A stretch of DNA of 64,000 bases, from positions 1,513,001-1,577,000 of the forward strand of contig NZ_CP013251.1 of NCBI RefSeq assembly GCF_001583435.1, read 5' to 3'. The translations under genes were made by a program, and so were the position numbers. The notes beneath the pieces are model-generated. The model made no database searches. It was not told the origin of the DNA and saw only the letters and a list, made by a program, of their open reading frames with translations. This document shows positions 48,235-58,038 of the stretch, piece by piece (positions within the stretch are counted from its first letter, which is position 1; the number at the start of each line of letters is the position of its first letter). The DNA is from Endozoicomonas montiporae CL-33 (GTDB lineage: Bacteria; Pseudomonadota; Gammaproteobacteria; Pseudomonadales; Endozoicomonadaceae).

Positions 48235-49338
48235 TCAGGCAGGCTCTTCTTCAGGCAACTTTTCGGGTGTGGGTGGTGCCGCCAGACGATGTTCCGGGAT
48301 TGGGTTAAAGGCTTTCAGAGCATGGCTTTTACGTTCTTGCCACTGCTCCGGTACATCAGCAATATCCACGTAGAACTGATCATACCAGCTGCGTAAGCGA
48401 GTCACAGGGCCGTCACCGTCACACAGAATCGGGTTATCGACCCGCACTTTGTTGTGCCAGATGGTGACATCTTCAAGGAAGGCCTGTTGTGACAGCTGAA
48501 CATATTGCTCGGCCATGGCCTGATTCTGTTTATCACTGAGGCCGGGAATCTTTTTGACCATGACGCCAAAGCGCAACACAAAGGATTCTGTGTCTATGGG
48601 CGTGTGCGACACCATCAGACGACTGTGTATTTCTGTGCCGTGGAGTTCACCCTGCATTTCCGTGATCATGTAGGCTGGGCCATAGTATGTGGCTACCGTG
48701 GTGAGAATTTCATCGCCTGCCAGTCTGGGGCTGGTACCGGACATGATTTGCTGGCACATATGACGGTCAAAGACGTTTTCAAAAGACACGGCTCCGGCAC
48801 AGTGAACCGGGCCAAAGTGGGCGCAGTCCGCCATGTTGTCGATCAGTTCCCGACAGTTGGTATGAATGGTGTTTGCGTCAATCACCCAGTCTGTCCATTC
48901 GCCGTTGAAACACTCTTCCATATGAGGGGGCTTTTGCTCGGGAATAGGAGGATTATCTTCAGGGTCATTCCAGATGAACAGCAGGTTGTTTTCGACCAGA
49001 GTTGGCCAGCTTTTGATACAGGCTTTGGCAGGAATTCGCTTCGCATAGGGTATGTCGTCGCACTTGCCGTCAGAACCTTCCCAACGCCAGTGATGGAAAG
49101 GACAGCGCAGACCACTGCCTTCTACCTGACCATCACTGAGGTCAGCACCCATGTGCGGGCAGTAGGCATCCAGAACATAATGCTGACCGTCGTCACCGCG
49201 ATAGACGACCAGTTTTGTGCCAAAAATATCAAGCTTCTGAGGCTCCTGACCGAACTGGCTGGCAGGACCAACGGTATGCCATCCCCGTGCATAACGCTCG
49301 GGAATCTCTGCGGCTTCAATCTTTGCGTACTGGGTCAT
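48235..49338 (-). CDS. kshA: 3-ketosteroid 9alpha-monooxygenase oxygenase KshA
   Basis: A 367-residue Rieske oxygenase. The 2Fe-2S ligands are Cys60-x-His62 (CPHMGADL) and Cys79-x2-His82 (CPFHHW). The mononuclear iron ligands His174 and His179 lie in NMADCAHFGPVH, with an Asp expected near 300 (QAFLEDVTIWHNK). The pattern fits KshA, which hydroxylates C9 of 3-ketosteroids; with KstD this triggers ring B opening. KshB is 3.5 kb away on the other strand rather than adjacent. Palindromic operators lie 39-82 bp before the start. Confidence 0.92.
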   Translation of the reverse strand: MTQYAKIEAAEIPERYARGWHTVGPASQFGQEPQKLDIFGTKLVVYRGDDGQHYVLDAYCPHMGADLSDGQVEGSGLRCPFHHWRWEGSDGKCDDIPYAKRIPAKACIKSWPTLVENNLLFIWNDPEDNPPIPEQKPPHMEECFNGEWTDWVIDANTIHTNCRELIDNMADCAHFGPVHCAGAVSFENVFDRHMCQQIMSGTSPRLAGDEILTTVATYYGPAYMITEMQGELHGTEIHSRLMVSHTPIDTESFVLRFGVMVKKIPGLSDKQNQAMAEQYVQLSQQAFLEDVTIWHNKVRVDNPILCDGDGPVTRLRSWYDQFYVDIADVPEQWQERKSHALKAFNPIPEHRLAAPPTPEKLPEEEPA

Positions 49339-49376
49339 TATTATTCTCTCTTTTATATGACTGGCTTCTTGTGATT

Positions 49377-49420
49377 GTTGTAATTTACAACTAAATAGTA
49401 ATTTAATTGTAGCTTACAAG
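49377..49420 (-). promoter_or_regulatory. two TTGTA-N3-TACAA operators upstream of kshA
   Basis: Site 1 at 49378-49390 (TTGTAATTTACAA, extended to GTTGTAA-T-TTACAAC at 49377-49391) and site 2 at 49407-49419 (TTGTAGCTTACAA) have the same arms and the same 3-nt spacer. They are offset by 29 bp, close to three helical turns. They lie 39-82 bp before the kshA start. The arms are those commonly bound by MarR-family dimers, and a marR gene follows kshA. Confidence 0.7.
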
Positions 49421-49541
49421 TAAAATTGCGCAACCCCTGTTATTCCTCAGGGCTGATGGTAACGATTCGCCATTATCTGTATTAGTCTGTTCGAACGATG
49501 TTGCTGTGGTGGCGGGTTGAAACAATCCGATCGAAAAGCTT

Positions 49542-49695
49542 ATACCAATCAAACTTTCAAACCCCGTTACGAGCAAGCCATTTGATTTCAATAGGCAAGG
49601 CGGGGTGAGAAGTCATAGCTATGGCGACGATCCCCAACGCAGAGTATTGGAATCAAATGGCTGCGCAATAGGAATTTTGAAAGTGCGATTGGTAC
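49542..49695. mobile_element. MITE-like element, family 1 variant (copy D)
   Basis: 154 bp with ends ATACCAATCAAACTTTCAAA and, reversed, GTACCAATCGCACTTTCAAA. The inner motif GGCTGCGCAATAG is shared with copies B and C (GCGCAGCC), so it is a relative. It sits between the kshA promoter and the divergent SDR gene. Confidence 0.75.
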
Positions 49696-49732
49696 TATTC
49701 CCTGATAATTCTAATAATGCAGCGGGAACTTC

Positions 49733-50572
49733 ATGAAAGACTTCAAGAATAAAGTGGCTGTGATTACCGGTGCTGGCAGCGGTATTGGTCGTGAAATAGC
49801 AAGACAACTGGCCGTTGAAGGCTGCAACCTCGCCCTTGTGGATGTCAATCCGGAAGGTCTGGCAGAGACCGCAAAACAGCTGGAACCCACAGGTGTCACA
49901 ATCAGTCAGCATGTGGTGGATGTGACAGACCGCGAGCGTATGATGTCACTGCCTGATGAAGTGTTGCAAACGCACAGCAATGTTAACCTGTTGTTCAATA
50001 ATGCCGGTATCAGCTTTCAGAGAAGCTTTGAAGAAATGTCCATTGAGGACTGGGAACTGTCGCTGGGGATTAATCTCTGGGGGGTTATCTATGGCAGCAA
50101 GGCCTTTTTGCCGCTGTTGAAGAAGGCTGCCGGTGAGGGTGAAGAAAATGCCCATATTGTTAACCTGTCGAGTATGGCGGGTTTTGTCGGTCTGCCGAAT
50201 CAGTCGTCTTACAGTTCAAGCAAAGCGGCTGTGCGATCTATCAGTGAAAGCCTCTGGACCGAGTTAAAGGCATTGGGCATTGGTGTCACCAGTGTTCACC
50301 CGGGTGCGATTCGAACCAATATTTTTAATGCTCATAAAGATAAAAACTCTAACCAGAAAAGAGCCGATGAAATTGCAGCCAAGGTGGATCGTTTTGCCAT
50401 GGAACCGGATCAGGCTGCCCAGAAGATTATTCAGGCGGTGCGGAAGAATAAGCAGCGGCAACTGGTTGGTAAAGATGCGGTATTTTTTGAATTGATGAAG
50501 CGCTTTATGCCTTCCACTATTCTCAAGCCCTTTGCCAACATTTACGCGAAAGGACTCAAAGAGCAGGCTTGA
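49733..50572 (+). CDS. short-chain dehydrogenase
   Basis: A 279-residue classical SDR. TGAGSGIGRE, NNAG (near residue 87) and the catalytic LSSMAGFVGLPNQSSYSSSKAAV are present. The longer C-terminus, with KFMPST-like RFMPSTILKPFANIY, is typical of membrane-associated oxidoreductases acting on lipids. The ATG at 49733 follows GCGGGAA. It is divergent from kshA, so a steroid or acyl substrate is plausible but not shown. Confidence 0.8.
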   Translation: MKDFKNKVAVITGAGSGIGREIARQLAVEGCNLALVDVNPEGLAETAKQLEPTGVTISQHVVDVTDRERMMSLPDEVLQTHSNVNLLFNNAGISFQRSFEEMSIEDWELSLGINLWGVIYGSKAFLPLLKKAAGEGEENAHIVNLSSMAGFVGLPNQSSYSSSKAAVRSISESLWTELKALGIGVTSVHPGAIRTNIFNAHKDKNSNQKRADEIAAKVDRFAMEPDQAAQKIIQAVRKNKQRQLVGKDAVFFELMKRFMPSTILKPFANIYAKGLKEQA

Positions 50573-50579
50573 TCAGTGT

Positions 50580-50612
50580 GTTGCAGCAGGGGTTAGCTGT
50601 CCCTGCTGCAAC
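50580..50612. terminator. convergent hairpin between SDR and patB
   Basis: GTTGCAGCAGGG and CCCTGCTGCAAC form a perfect 12-bp GC-rich stem with a 9-nt loop between two convergent stops. The U-tract is poor on both sides. Confidence 0.6.
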
Positions 50613-50625
50613 GACGCATTACAGA

Positions 50626-51786
50626 TTACAGACTCTCAACCGCCTGACGAATACGACGGATTCCTTCTTTCAACAGCTCTCTGCTACAGCCAAAGTTAAA
50701 GCGTAAAAAGTTCTTGTCACCAAACTGTTCACCTGGCGACAGACCAACACCAGCCTGTTCAAAGAAACCATGTGGGTCGTCCAGATTCAGTTTGCTGACG
50801 TCTATCCAGGCCAGATAAGTGGCTTCCAGTGGTGCCATACTCAGCCCGTCAATGGCATTGATTTCCTTTAGCAGCAGTTCATGGTTACCGCGCAGGTATT
50901 CCAGCAGACATTGACGCCAGGCTTCGCCGTGCTGATAGGCCGCTTTGGTGGCGGTGTAGCCGATCAGCATATTGTCCGGATCGGGCACGATGCCTTTGCG
51001 GGTGCGCTGAAACTTCATCCGCAGTTTGCCATTGGGGATCACTGCAAAGGCACAGCCAAAGCCCGCCACGTTGAAGGTTTTTGAAGGTGACATGAGCGTG
51101 ATGGAGTGCTCTCTGGCATAGTCACTGATGGAAGCGTAGGGAATGTGTTCACAGGCAGGGTCAAGAATCAGGTCGCAATGGACTTCATCGGAGCAGACAA
51201 TCAGGTTGTGTTGCTGACAGATGGCATCAATAGCTTCCAGTTCTTCCCTGGTCAGTACCCGACCGTTCGGGTTTTGTGGGTTGCAGAGCATAAGTAGACG
51301 GGTGTCGTCGGTCAGATCCTGTTTGAACTGTTCCAGATCCAGCTGCCACTTGTCGTTTATAAGCGTCCAGCGCAGGCCGATCATTTCCCGTCCGGATAGT
51401 TTTGGTGCAGTCAGAAACGGGTAGTACACCGGATAGGGCACAGCCACCGTTTCACCTTCGTCAGCGTAGCTACGCGTGGCGATGTTCAGTGCGGTAACCA
51501 GTCCGGGCAACCAGACCAGCCACTCGGTTTCAATGTCCATGTGATAAAGGCTGCGAAAACGTTCAACCACGACCTCTTCCAGCTCGTCACCGGCATTGGT
51601 GTAGCCAAACACGCCATGATTAATGCGTTCATGCAGGGCTTCGAGGATTTCCGGAGCGGATTGGAAATCCATATCCGCCACCCAGAAGGGCAGAATATCC
51701 TGCTGTTTGTATTTGTCCCATTTCAGGCTGGATGTGTGGGTTCGATCAATCTGTGGATCAAAAAGAGGGTTGAAGTCTCCGGACAC
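50626..51786 (-). CDS. patB: PatB/MalY-type PLP C-S lyase
   Basis: A 386-residue fold-type I aminotransferase-like enzyme. The segment LPFWVADMDFQSAPEI near the N-terminus is diagnostic of PatB/MalY cystathionine beta-lyases. CNPQNPNGRV and SDEVHCDL precede the PLP lysine in SPSKTFNVAGFG. It cleaves C-S bonds in cystathionine or related S-conjugates. The start is a GTG at 51786 with AGGAAG upstream; no better ATG exists before the conserved region. Confidence 0.9.
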   Translation of the reverse strand: MSGDFNPLFDPQIDRTHTSSLKWDKYKQQDILPFWVADMDFQSAPEILEALHERINHGVFGYTNAGDELEEVVVERFRSLYHMDIETEWLVWLPGLVTALNIATRSYADEGETVAVPYPVYYPFLTAPKLSGREMIGLRWTLINDKWQLDLEQFKQDLTDDTRLLMLCNPQNPNGRVLTREELEAIDAICQQHNLIVCSDEVHCDLILDPACEHIPYASISDYAREHSITLMSPSKTFNVAGFGCAFAVIPNGKLRMKFQRTRKGIVPDPDNMLIGYTATKAAYQHGEAWRQCLLEYLRGNHELLLKEINAIDGLSMAPLEATYLAWIDVSKLNLDDPHGFFEQAGVGLSPGEQFGDKNFLRFNFGCSRELLKEGIRRIRQAVESL

Positions 51787-51852
51787 CGTGTTGTCTTCCT
51801 GCGTTCTGATTGTGATTTTGAATGCAGAAATAGTAATCGGAATAATCGATAG

Positions 51853-52674
51853 CTAAAACCAGTTTTTCTTTATTTGCTCAATATTCGTCAGCTTGAGCCA
51901 GCGGTTCACTTCCCCAAGCAGCGTATGGCTGTTTTTCTGCATCATGTAAACCTTGTGGGAAAGGGTCCAGCTGAACCTGTCCGGATTAACGATGGTCAGG
52001 CTGGGAATCTGTTTGACCTGATATCGAGCCTCAATAGAGTCTGTCAGCATAAGGTCGGCCTGATGGTTGCGCAGCATCAGAAAGGGCTCCCGGTTGTTGG
52101 CAGCCATAGTAAAGGGCATGGACGACAGGTAACGTTTGGCAAAACGTTCATTGGTGCCACCGGGGTTGATTACAAGATGCAATTTGGAGGCATTCAGTTT
52201 GTTTAGTAGTGCCTGATCATTCAGCCCGCTGAACGGTGCGGCAAGTTTATTCTGCATGAGTATGACTTTGCCGCTGGGTATCACGTTATCGGACAGTAAG
52301 AACTGTTTACTGCGATCTTCAGTGCGGGTGATGCCTCCCATGGCGATATCAAAGTAATCCTGTTGCAGATCATGATGCAGGTCGGGCCATTGGGTCAGAA
52401 CGAACTCCACCCGGATGTGTTTCTCGCTGACCAGTGACAGGTAAGAGGCCAGAGATTCAGCCATATCAATGGCAAATCCCTGATAACGCCCCTGTTTGCT
52501 ACGCAGGGTCAACGGCGGGTAGTCACCGGTTGTTCCCACCAGAAGGGTGCCGGATCGGGCAATCTCGGGCCAGTCTCTGGCGGAGGCGGGCAGACTGGTC
52601 AGCATGCCCATACATGTGGTCAGCAGGTGCAGTGCGATGATTACCTGAGTTTTGCTTTTGTTCGGAATGCTCAT
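51853..52674 (-). CDS. periplasmic cyclohexadienyl dehydratase-like protein (PheC-like)
   Basis: A 273-residue type 2 periplasmic binding fold with a signal peptide (ATG 52674, cleavage near PASA). The sequence VGTTGDYPPLTLRS, FDIAMGGITRTEDR, VINPGGTNERFAKRYL and ADLMLTDSIEARYQ parallels Pseudomonas PheC, which converts prephenate or arogenate to phenylpyruvate or phenylalanine. Amino acid-binding proteins share the fold. The VNPGGTNE loop favours PheC. Confidence 0.75.
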   Translation of the reverse strand: MSIPNKSKTQVIIALHLLTTCMGMLTSLPASARDWPEIARSGTLLVGTTGDYPPLTLRSKQGRYQGFAIDMAESLASYLSLVSEKHIRVEFVLTQWPDLHHDLQQDYFDIAMGGITRTEDRSKQFLLSDNVIPSGKVILMQNKLAAPFSGLNDQALLNKLNASKLHLVINPGGTNERFAKRYLSSMPFTMAANNREPFLMLRNHQADLMLTDSIEARYQVKQIPSLTIVNPDRFSWTLSHKVYMMQKNSHTLLGEVNRWLKLTNIEQIKKNWF

Positions 52675-52905
52675 AGTCTTCAACTATCTGATTAGCCGTT
52701 TGGGCACCAGACGGAATTCTGACGCTATTTGCCCATGACGGTTAACGAAAACAGGCAGTATGAAAATGGTACATAACTCTGAAAGTATCCAGTTATTCAG
52801 CCGGAAGTAGCATTATTAAAGGGGCAGGGTGATCTTGTTGACTGGCAAAACAGGGATTTGTGAACAATTCTGAAAGAGGGAACCTTCGGAGTTGTTGTAA
52901 TACTG

Positions 52906-53835
52906 ATGTCAAAAGGTTTATTTCTGCCTGTTCTTGCCAGTAGTCTGCTTGGTCTTCTGTGCATTTTGCCACTCTGGCTGATTGATTTTTCTGCCGTTGA
53001 AATCGTCTTTGGCCGTTTTCTGGTGTTCGGCCTGTTGATTTTGCTGGTGTTACCGTTCCGGCGTGATGCTCTGAAACGCTACGATATTGCAGAGCCTCGC
53101 TGTCGTTGGCAGAACGGTGTCATTCTGGCTCTGACCGGGCATATTGGTTACTACCTGTTTCTGATTCTATCCATTCGTTCACTGGGTGGTCTGGCAGCCT
53201 GCCTGCTGGTAGCGACACTCCCTGTTTTATTCAACTTCTCCAGTCGCCGGCAGGCCTGCTCGTCCACCCAAAAGTTGTCATTGCTGATCTTGTTCTGCTC
53301 ATTAATATTGCTGATGTTTGATAAAGCGGCGCTGGTGGAAGACAGCACGGATAAAGATCAGTTTGCCACCGGGGTGATCTGGTTGTTGCTGGCGGGTGTT
53401 TGCTGGCTGTGTGCTGCAAACCGTCAGGTCTGGATTGTCAGAGCCTGTTCGGGGCTGGATCGTTCCAATCATTTAATGATGTCTGGTCTGTGTACCAGTC
53501 TTGCTCTTATTCTGCTATTACCGCTGACACTGTTTGGCGAAGGGGAATGGCGGCTGTTTTCTGAATCGGATGGCAGAAGCTGGTATCTGTTCTGGTTTGC
53601 CATGTTGATAGCGGGCGCGTTCTGTACATTGCTGGCGCGGGTGATCTGGAACAACCGGCTGGCTTATGGCAGCGATTCATTCAGGGCGAAGGTTATGATT
53701 TCAGAACCCTTAATGATCGGGCTGTTGTACTTTCTGCTGGAGAGCCGCTGGCCGGATACCGTTGAGTGGAGCATCCTTGTACTGACAGGGTTAGCCCTGT
53801 TGATGTTTTATCACAGGGTCTGGAAGGCTGATTAA
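52906..53835 (+). CDS. EamA/DMT-family transporter
   Basis: A 309-residue membrane protein with about ten hydrophobic helices in two EamA halves (for example VEIVFGRFLVFGLLILLVLP and VIWLLLAGVCWLCAANRQVW). DMT transporters export or import small metabolites; the substrate cannot be inferred. The last codons are part of a terminator stem shared with mnmH. Confidence 0.82.
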   Translation: MSKGLFLPVLASSLLGLLCILPLWLIDFSAVEIVFGRFLVFGLLILLVLPFRRDALKRYDIAEPRCRWQNGVILALTGHIGYYLFLILSIRSLGGLAACLLVATLPVLFNFSSRRQACSSTQKLSLLILFCSLILLMFDKAALVEDSTDKDQFATGVIWLLLAGVCWLCAANRQVWIVRACSGLDRSNHLMMSGLCTSLALILLLPLTLFGEGEWRLFSESDGRSWYLFWFAMLIAGAFCTLLARVIWNNRLAYGSDSFRAKVMISEPLMIGLLYFLLESRWPDTVEWSILVLTGLALLMFYHRVWKAD

Positions 53836-53862
53836 TGACAGCTTTCCACACCCTGTGATAAA
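53807..53862. terminator. bidirectional terminator overlapping the DMT gene end
   Basis: A 24-bp stem with two mismatches (TTTATCACAGGGT... at 53807-53830 with its complement at 53839-53862) and an 8-nt loop. The left arm encodes the last residues of the transporter. Convergent mnmH ends 4 bp beyond. Confidence 0.65.
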
Positions 53863-53865
53863 GAG

Positions 53866-54984
53866 TCAGGCTGGCACAGCTTTCACCAGCTCCGGGTAAG
53901 CTTCCTGAATGTCTTTGTGGTTCCCCTTGAAAATCACCTTCCCTTCTTTCTGCTCCAGCTGATATTCATACATCGGGTCATAGTACTCCTTCAGAAGGTC
54001 GGCAATCAGAGGTCGGTAGCCGTCTATGTCATCGTTATCATGATGACGCTGCAGGGCATTTTCCAACAGACTGTTCAGTGCCTGATAACGAGCGCCACCC
54101 AAACGTCTGCGGATTCGATACAGACTACCAGCCAGACCTTCTCGAAATTGTTCAAAACCCGCTTCTTCGCCATAAACGGTTGTGAAGTCAGCCAGGTTAT
54201 CACGTACATATTCTTGCAGGCCCACTTCTACCCGTTCTTCCACACTGGTTTCCAGCAGAATAATAGGCGACTGTTGCATTTTGTCGCGCATGGGTTGACT
54301 CAGGCTGCAGCGACCAATCAGTTTGCTTTCGTCTTCCAGCAGGGCGGCGCGTTCTGGCTTATGGTGAAGGTGTTTCATCAGGGCAATGGACAGGCGGTTC
54401 TCAAAGTCGATCTGGGTCGGTTGTCCACCACAGCGGCGGCCAAAGCTGGAACCACGATGGTTTGCCAGACCTTCCAGGTCAATGCTGTCACTGATTTTGT
54501 GCAACAGACGGGTTTTGCCGGTACCGGTTTTACCGCTGAGAATAACAAATGAACAGGCCTCTACCGAGGCTTCAAGCTGGTCAATCAGAAAACGGCGCAG
54601 AGCTTTGTAGCCACCCTTGATCAGCGGGTAGTGAACACCGGCTTCTTTCAACCAGGCTTGAGTCAGATGAGAACGCTGACCACCACGGAAGCAATAGAGA
54701 TAACCATTAGGGTGTTTCTCAGTAAATGCTTTCCAATTGTTCAGGCGCGCAGCTCGGATCTCGTCTGTAGCCAGCTCATAGCCCAGAGCGACCGCTGCGT
54801 CTGAACCTTCTCTTTTGTAGCAGGTGCCGATGATCTCGCGTTGATGATTATCGAGAATAGGCACGTTCTGTGCCTTTGGGAAAGCGCCTTGTTCAAATTC
54901 TACAGGTGCCCTGACATCCATCAGGGGGGTATCGTTCAGGAACAGGGTTTTAAAGTCGTCAGTATCCGATCGCGTCTGGCTCAT
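53866..54984 (-). CDS. mnmH: tRNA 2-selenouridine synthase MnmH (SelU)
   Basis: A 372-residue protein with an N-terminal rhodanese domain (active Cys in YLYCFRGGQRS near residue 99) and a C-terminal P-loop domain (LSGKTGTGKTRLL near residue 150). MnmH replaces sulfur by selenium in wobble 2-thiouridines via a geranylated intermediate. The ATG at 54984 is chosen over the TTG at 54993. No selD is seen in the window. Confidence 0.92.
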   Translation of the reverse strand: MSQTRSDTDDFKTLFLNDTPLMDVRAPVEFEQGAFPKAQNVPILDNHQREIIGTCYKREGSDAAVALGYELATDEIRAARLNNWKAFTEKHPNGYLYCFRGGQRSHLTQAWLKEAGVHYPLIKGGYKALRRFLIDQLEASVEACSFVILSGKTGTGKTRLLHKISDSIDLEGLANHRGSSFGRRCGGQPTQIDFENRLSIALMKHLHHKPERAALLEDESKLIGRCSLSQPMRDKMQQSPIILLETSVEERVEVGLQEYVRDNLADFTTVYGEEAGFEQFREGLAGSLYRIRRRLGGARYQALNSLLENALQRHHDNDDIDGYRPLIADLLKEYYDPMYEYQLEQKEGKVIFKGNHKDIQEAYPELVKAVPA

Positions 54985-56079
54985 ACAAAACAATAGTCAG
55001 AAAAAAACAGCGTAGTCTCGTATTAAAAAGGAATTGGTGCAAGTTAAGTTGTTTGCAGACAGCGTCATGATTTTTGAAAAGGTTCCGGGAACTTTTTACA
55101 TGCAGTTCTCACTAAGAAGGCACCTCAAAAGATCTTGAACAGCTTCTTAATTAATACAAGATAAGGAATTGTCTCTAATGCACACGCGATATTTTTCGGC
55201 TTGTATCTTGTTTGTTTGTCTTTGTACTTTCATTTCAGTTCATGCCAGTGATGAGTCTTCAAAGCATACAGAGTCTCTTGTATCCCATGGTCTTCACGAA
55301 GTTATTCAAAAATCACAGTGGGTTGTGATGCCTATGCTGACTGGTTTGGCGGGAGGGATGGCTAACAGTGGGAAGTCTAATCCATGGAGTGTATCCGGCG
55401 GCATGATTGTTGGTATGGGCATGGGGATTGCGGATGAATTGAATCATTATCTGGCAGGCAATAATGCCTATTACCTGTCATCAGGCGTAATGGGCGCGGC
55501 TACAGCCAGCAACCTGCCGCTACCTCATTACGTGAATCAGTTGTGCGGTTTTGTTGTTGGTGCATTGGCTGCGGGTGGTTATTTAAACGGGCTGGAAAAA
55601 TATGGCGGAGCGCTTGTTTCTGGTGCAGTCAATGGCGCTATTTTGGGTGGTATGGCTGGCGCAGGGGCTGGTGGGGTGGCTGGTTTGGCTGATGAGGTCA
55701 TGTCAATCTGTGATCTGACGGATAACAAACCATTGTCTACCGCTTTGTCAGGCGTTACTCAGCTGAAAATATTGGGACCTATGGTGTCTTCAGGGTTGGG
55801 CCATTTACCACTTATCGGGCAGGCCTACAGCGAGATGGTTCATCAGTTCACTGTGCCTTATTTGCTGGAGTCTGCAGGGGTGGTCTGGGCTGGTTTTTGC
55901 CTGTTTACGCAGGGGCATAATGGCGTTTTATCTTACTTGTGCACGACGATGGAACCGTTCCAGCGTGAAAGCGCTCATTCTGATCTGGAATTAGTGCAAG
56001 GCATGGATGCCTCTCTGGCTGAAATTGTGGATGAGGATTTTATCCAAAAAATGTCGCGTATACAGGCATTAACCATCAT

Positions 56080-57774
56080 CCTAAATTCAGCAGTTGAGCG
56101 ATTACCCACCGCGCTCTAAGAGAGCAATGCCAGCTACTATCCTGCTAAACCTTGCTTTCGCTTAACTTGAGTTAATAAGCTGGACAGGCGTAATAATTTC
56201 ACCTTTTGTTAAAAATTTCGACACAGCCCTCGTTAATATTCGGCACCAGATATCAATTGGAGTCAACTGCGCTGCAGTCTTCTTAATGGCATCAAAAAAT
56301 ACACAGAGATCTTCCTGCATTGTTTGGATCTTTTTTATCAAATTATGCTGACTGGTAATCGTTATTTTTTTCTTACGCCCACTCTCTGTTAACTTGCCAA
56401 TAGCACTCATCAATAATGGCCTGCTGGTTATTGCTTCTTTATGCGAATCAGGATTGCTCAGTCTTACAAACAAAGTCCACCAGTTATATGCCAGTGCAAC
56501 CATCCTTGATAGAATACGACATCGCTTTATATCCTTGGTTGTGTAACCTCCCCATCCCCAGTGATTTTTGATTTCATCAAAATTATTTTCACAGTCAGCT
56601 CTGTCTCTGTAATGATCTATGATGGATACAACGTCATTATCAAGACTGGTCACTAATACTGAGTACTCAAAGAGTTTGATGTTTTCAGGGTCTGAGATAA
56701 AAGCGATTTCTTTTTGCTTCTTATTATTCTCTTTCTCCAGCAACAGAGAATCACCTGATAATCTTCTTCGAACAATAATGATTCGTCTTGATTTCTCCCA
56801 ACCACCTAGTTTTAATTCTGACTCCTTGCCTTCCCAATATCTGTTGTAGCGAACCCATCCCCCGCTACAGTGCGCATGGTATATGGACTTTTTGACGTTG
56901 GCTGTCTTCTTTACTTTGAATAGATAACCACAATTTGCTTGTTCGAGTTCTGACATCACTCTGTCACTGCCCCAGTCACAATCACCTCGAACAAATTCAG
57001 GCCAACACTCTTTTGGTAGACGGTTTAATAGATTTATTAAACCGGGCAATGAATGCTTACTGTTTCCTTTATCACCGGGCTGAACTTCAACATCAAGAAC
57101 CAGCTTTAAATTAGCCATCATGTAAGAATGATAAGTATGTGAAGGACGCCCTTTCTTATGAGGGTTATAACCTGTTTCTGCTCCTTCCTGACTTCCGTAA
57201 ATGGTTTTTATCGTAACGTCGACATCTAATATCCATGGTAACTTTAATAAGGGTTCATAGCATTCCTGCAAATGATGCTGCATCCATTCAACACCTTCTT
57301 TCTCATCTATTTTGAGTAAACCCCGACGAGCAGAATCATCACTGACTACCTTTGTCATACCCAGTAATTTGGGATTCACTCCATCCCCGGTTAACGTTCC
57401 AATATGAGCATAACGTTTGTGACCTGAGAGTATTGAGAGAAAAAGGGAACCTATTACATTAACTTTTTCAGGTGCGTTATTGCTTTTGTAAGTTAAAGGG
57501 CAATCTTCAACCCATGGTTCAAATCTACAACCTGTTTTTAAAAACTGAATAAAAAAGGGTAACTGCCCCATTGGTGTGACTGATGCGCCAGGTTCCCACT
57601 CAACATGGATTTTTCCCTCAAACGTGTCCACTTCAAGAGAGGTCGTTGAGCACTTTTTGCTGAGTTCTTTAAGTTCACCTTTTGGGTGAACAGATTTTGG
57701 TGGAAAAATCATCTGTATCCCTCTTCGCAGATGGGGTTACAGTTTAGTCGGGATTCTCAAGTGATGAATTTAGG
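56080..57774 (-). mobile_element. IS1380-family insertion sequence
   Basis: 1695 bp. The ends are CCTAAATTCAGCAGTTGAG and, reversed, CCTAAATTCATCACTTGAG, flanked by the 5-bp direct repeat ATCAT (56075-56079 and 57775-57779). It carries one intact transposase gene. The duplication and the in-frame host gene fix the boundaries. Confidence 0.93.
56162..57712 (-). CDS. IS1380-family transposase
   Basis: A 516-residue DDE transposase. The first Asp is in LDVDVTIKTIYG, followed by the family segment GYNPHKKGRPSHTYHSYM. The second Asp is in VRGDCDWGSDRVM. The C-terminal Y-x2-R...E block is HYRDRADCENNFDEIKNHWGWGGY. It appears intact, so the element may be active. Confidence 0.92.
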   Translation of the reverse strand: MIFPPKSVHPKGELKELSKKCSTTSLEVDTFEGKIHVEWEPGASVTPMGQLPFFIQFLKTGCRFEPWVEDCPLTYKSNNAPEKVNVIGSLFLSILSGHKRYAHIGTLTGDGVNPKLLGMTKVVSDDSARRGLLKIDEKEGVEWMQHHLQECYEPLLKLPWILDVDVTIKTIYGSQEGAETGYNPHKKGRPSHTYHSYMMANLKLVLDVEVQPGDKGNSKHSLPGLINLLNRLPKECWPEFVRGDCDWGSDRVMSELEQANCGYLFKVKKTANVKKSIYHAHCSGGWVRYNRYWEGKESELKLGGWEKSRRIIIVRRRLSGDSLLLEKENNKKQKEIAFISDPENIKLFEYSVLVTSLDNDVVSIIDHYRDRADCENNFDEIKNHWGWGGYTTKDIKRCRILSRMVALAYNWWTLFVRLSNPDSHKEAITSRPLLMSAIGKLTESGRKKKITITSQHNLIKKIQTMQEDLCVFFDAIKKTAAQLTPIDIWCRILTRAVSKFLTKGEIITPVQLINSS

Positions 57775-58038
57775 ATCATAGGCTCTCAGTTATTAGGCTC
57801 GCGGTTATCAAAGGAACTGAGCACGCGTTTTCAGGGTATAGAGACCAGCCTGGCAGGATTTAAAACCGATGATACCCACAAACTGCAGGGCGCATTCGCA
57901 GCGTTTACCTATTCATCCGCTCAGTTGGGTTTATTTTGTATTCCCTTCTTTGCTCAAAAGATGATTGATACGCTCATCAGCAGCTAGGCTCTTATCGGAT
58001 TCCAGACTGCTGAGCTACACTTCATCAAAATCTTGCGA

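Larger units (their letters stand above)
55178..57987 (+). pseudogene. glycine-zipper exported protein interrupted by IS1380 element
   Basis: The 5' part (ATG 55178, AAGGAA ribosome site) has a signal peptide (to HAS near residue 24) and then long Gly/Ala-rich segments (GGMIVGMGMGIADE, GALVSGAVNGAILGGMAGAGAGGVAGLADE) typical of membrane-inserting glycine zippers. At 56079 the frame is cut by an IS. After the second ATCAT target copy it resumes in frame at 57780 as GSQLLGSRLSKEL and ends at TAG 57985-57987. The intact protein would have 369 residues. I recognise no family; a pore-forming or membrane-anchored secreted protein is possible. Confidence 0.8.
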
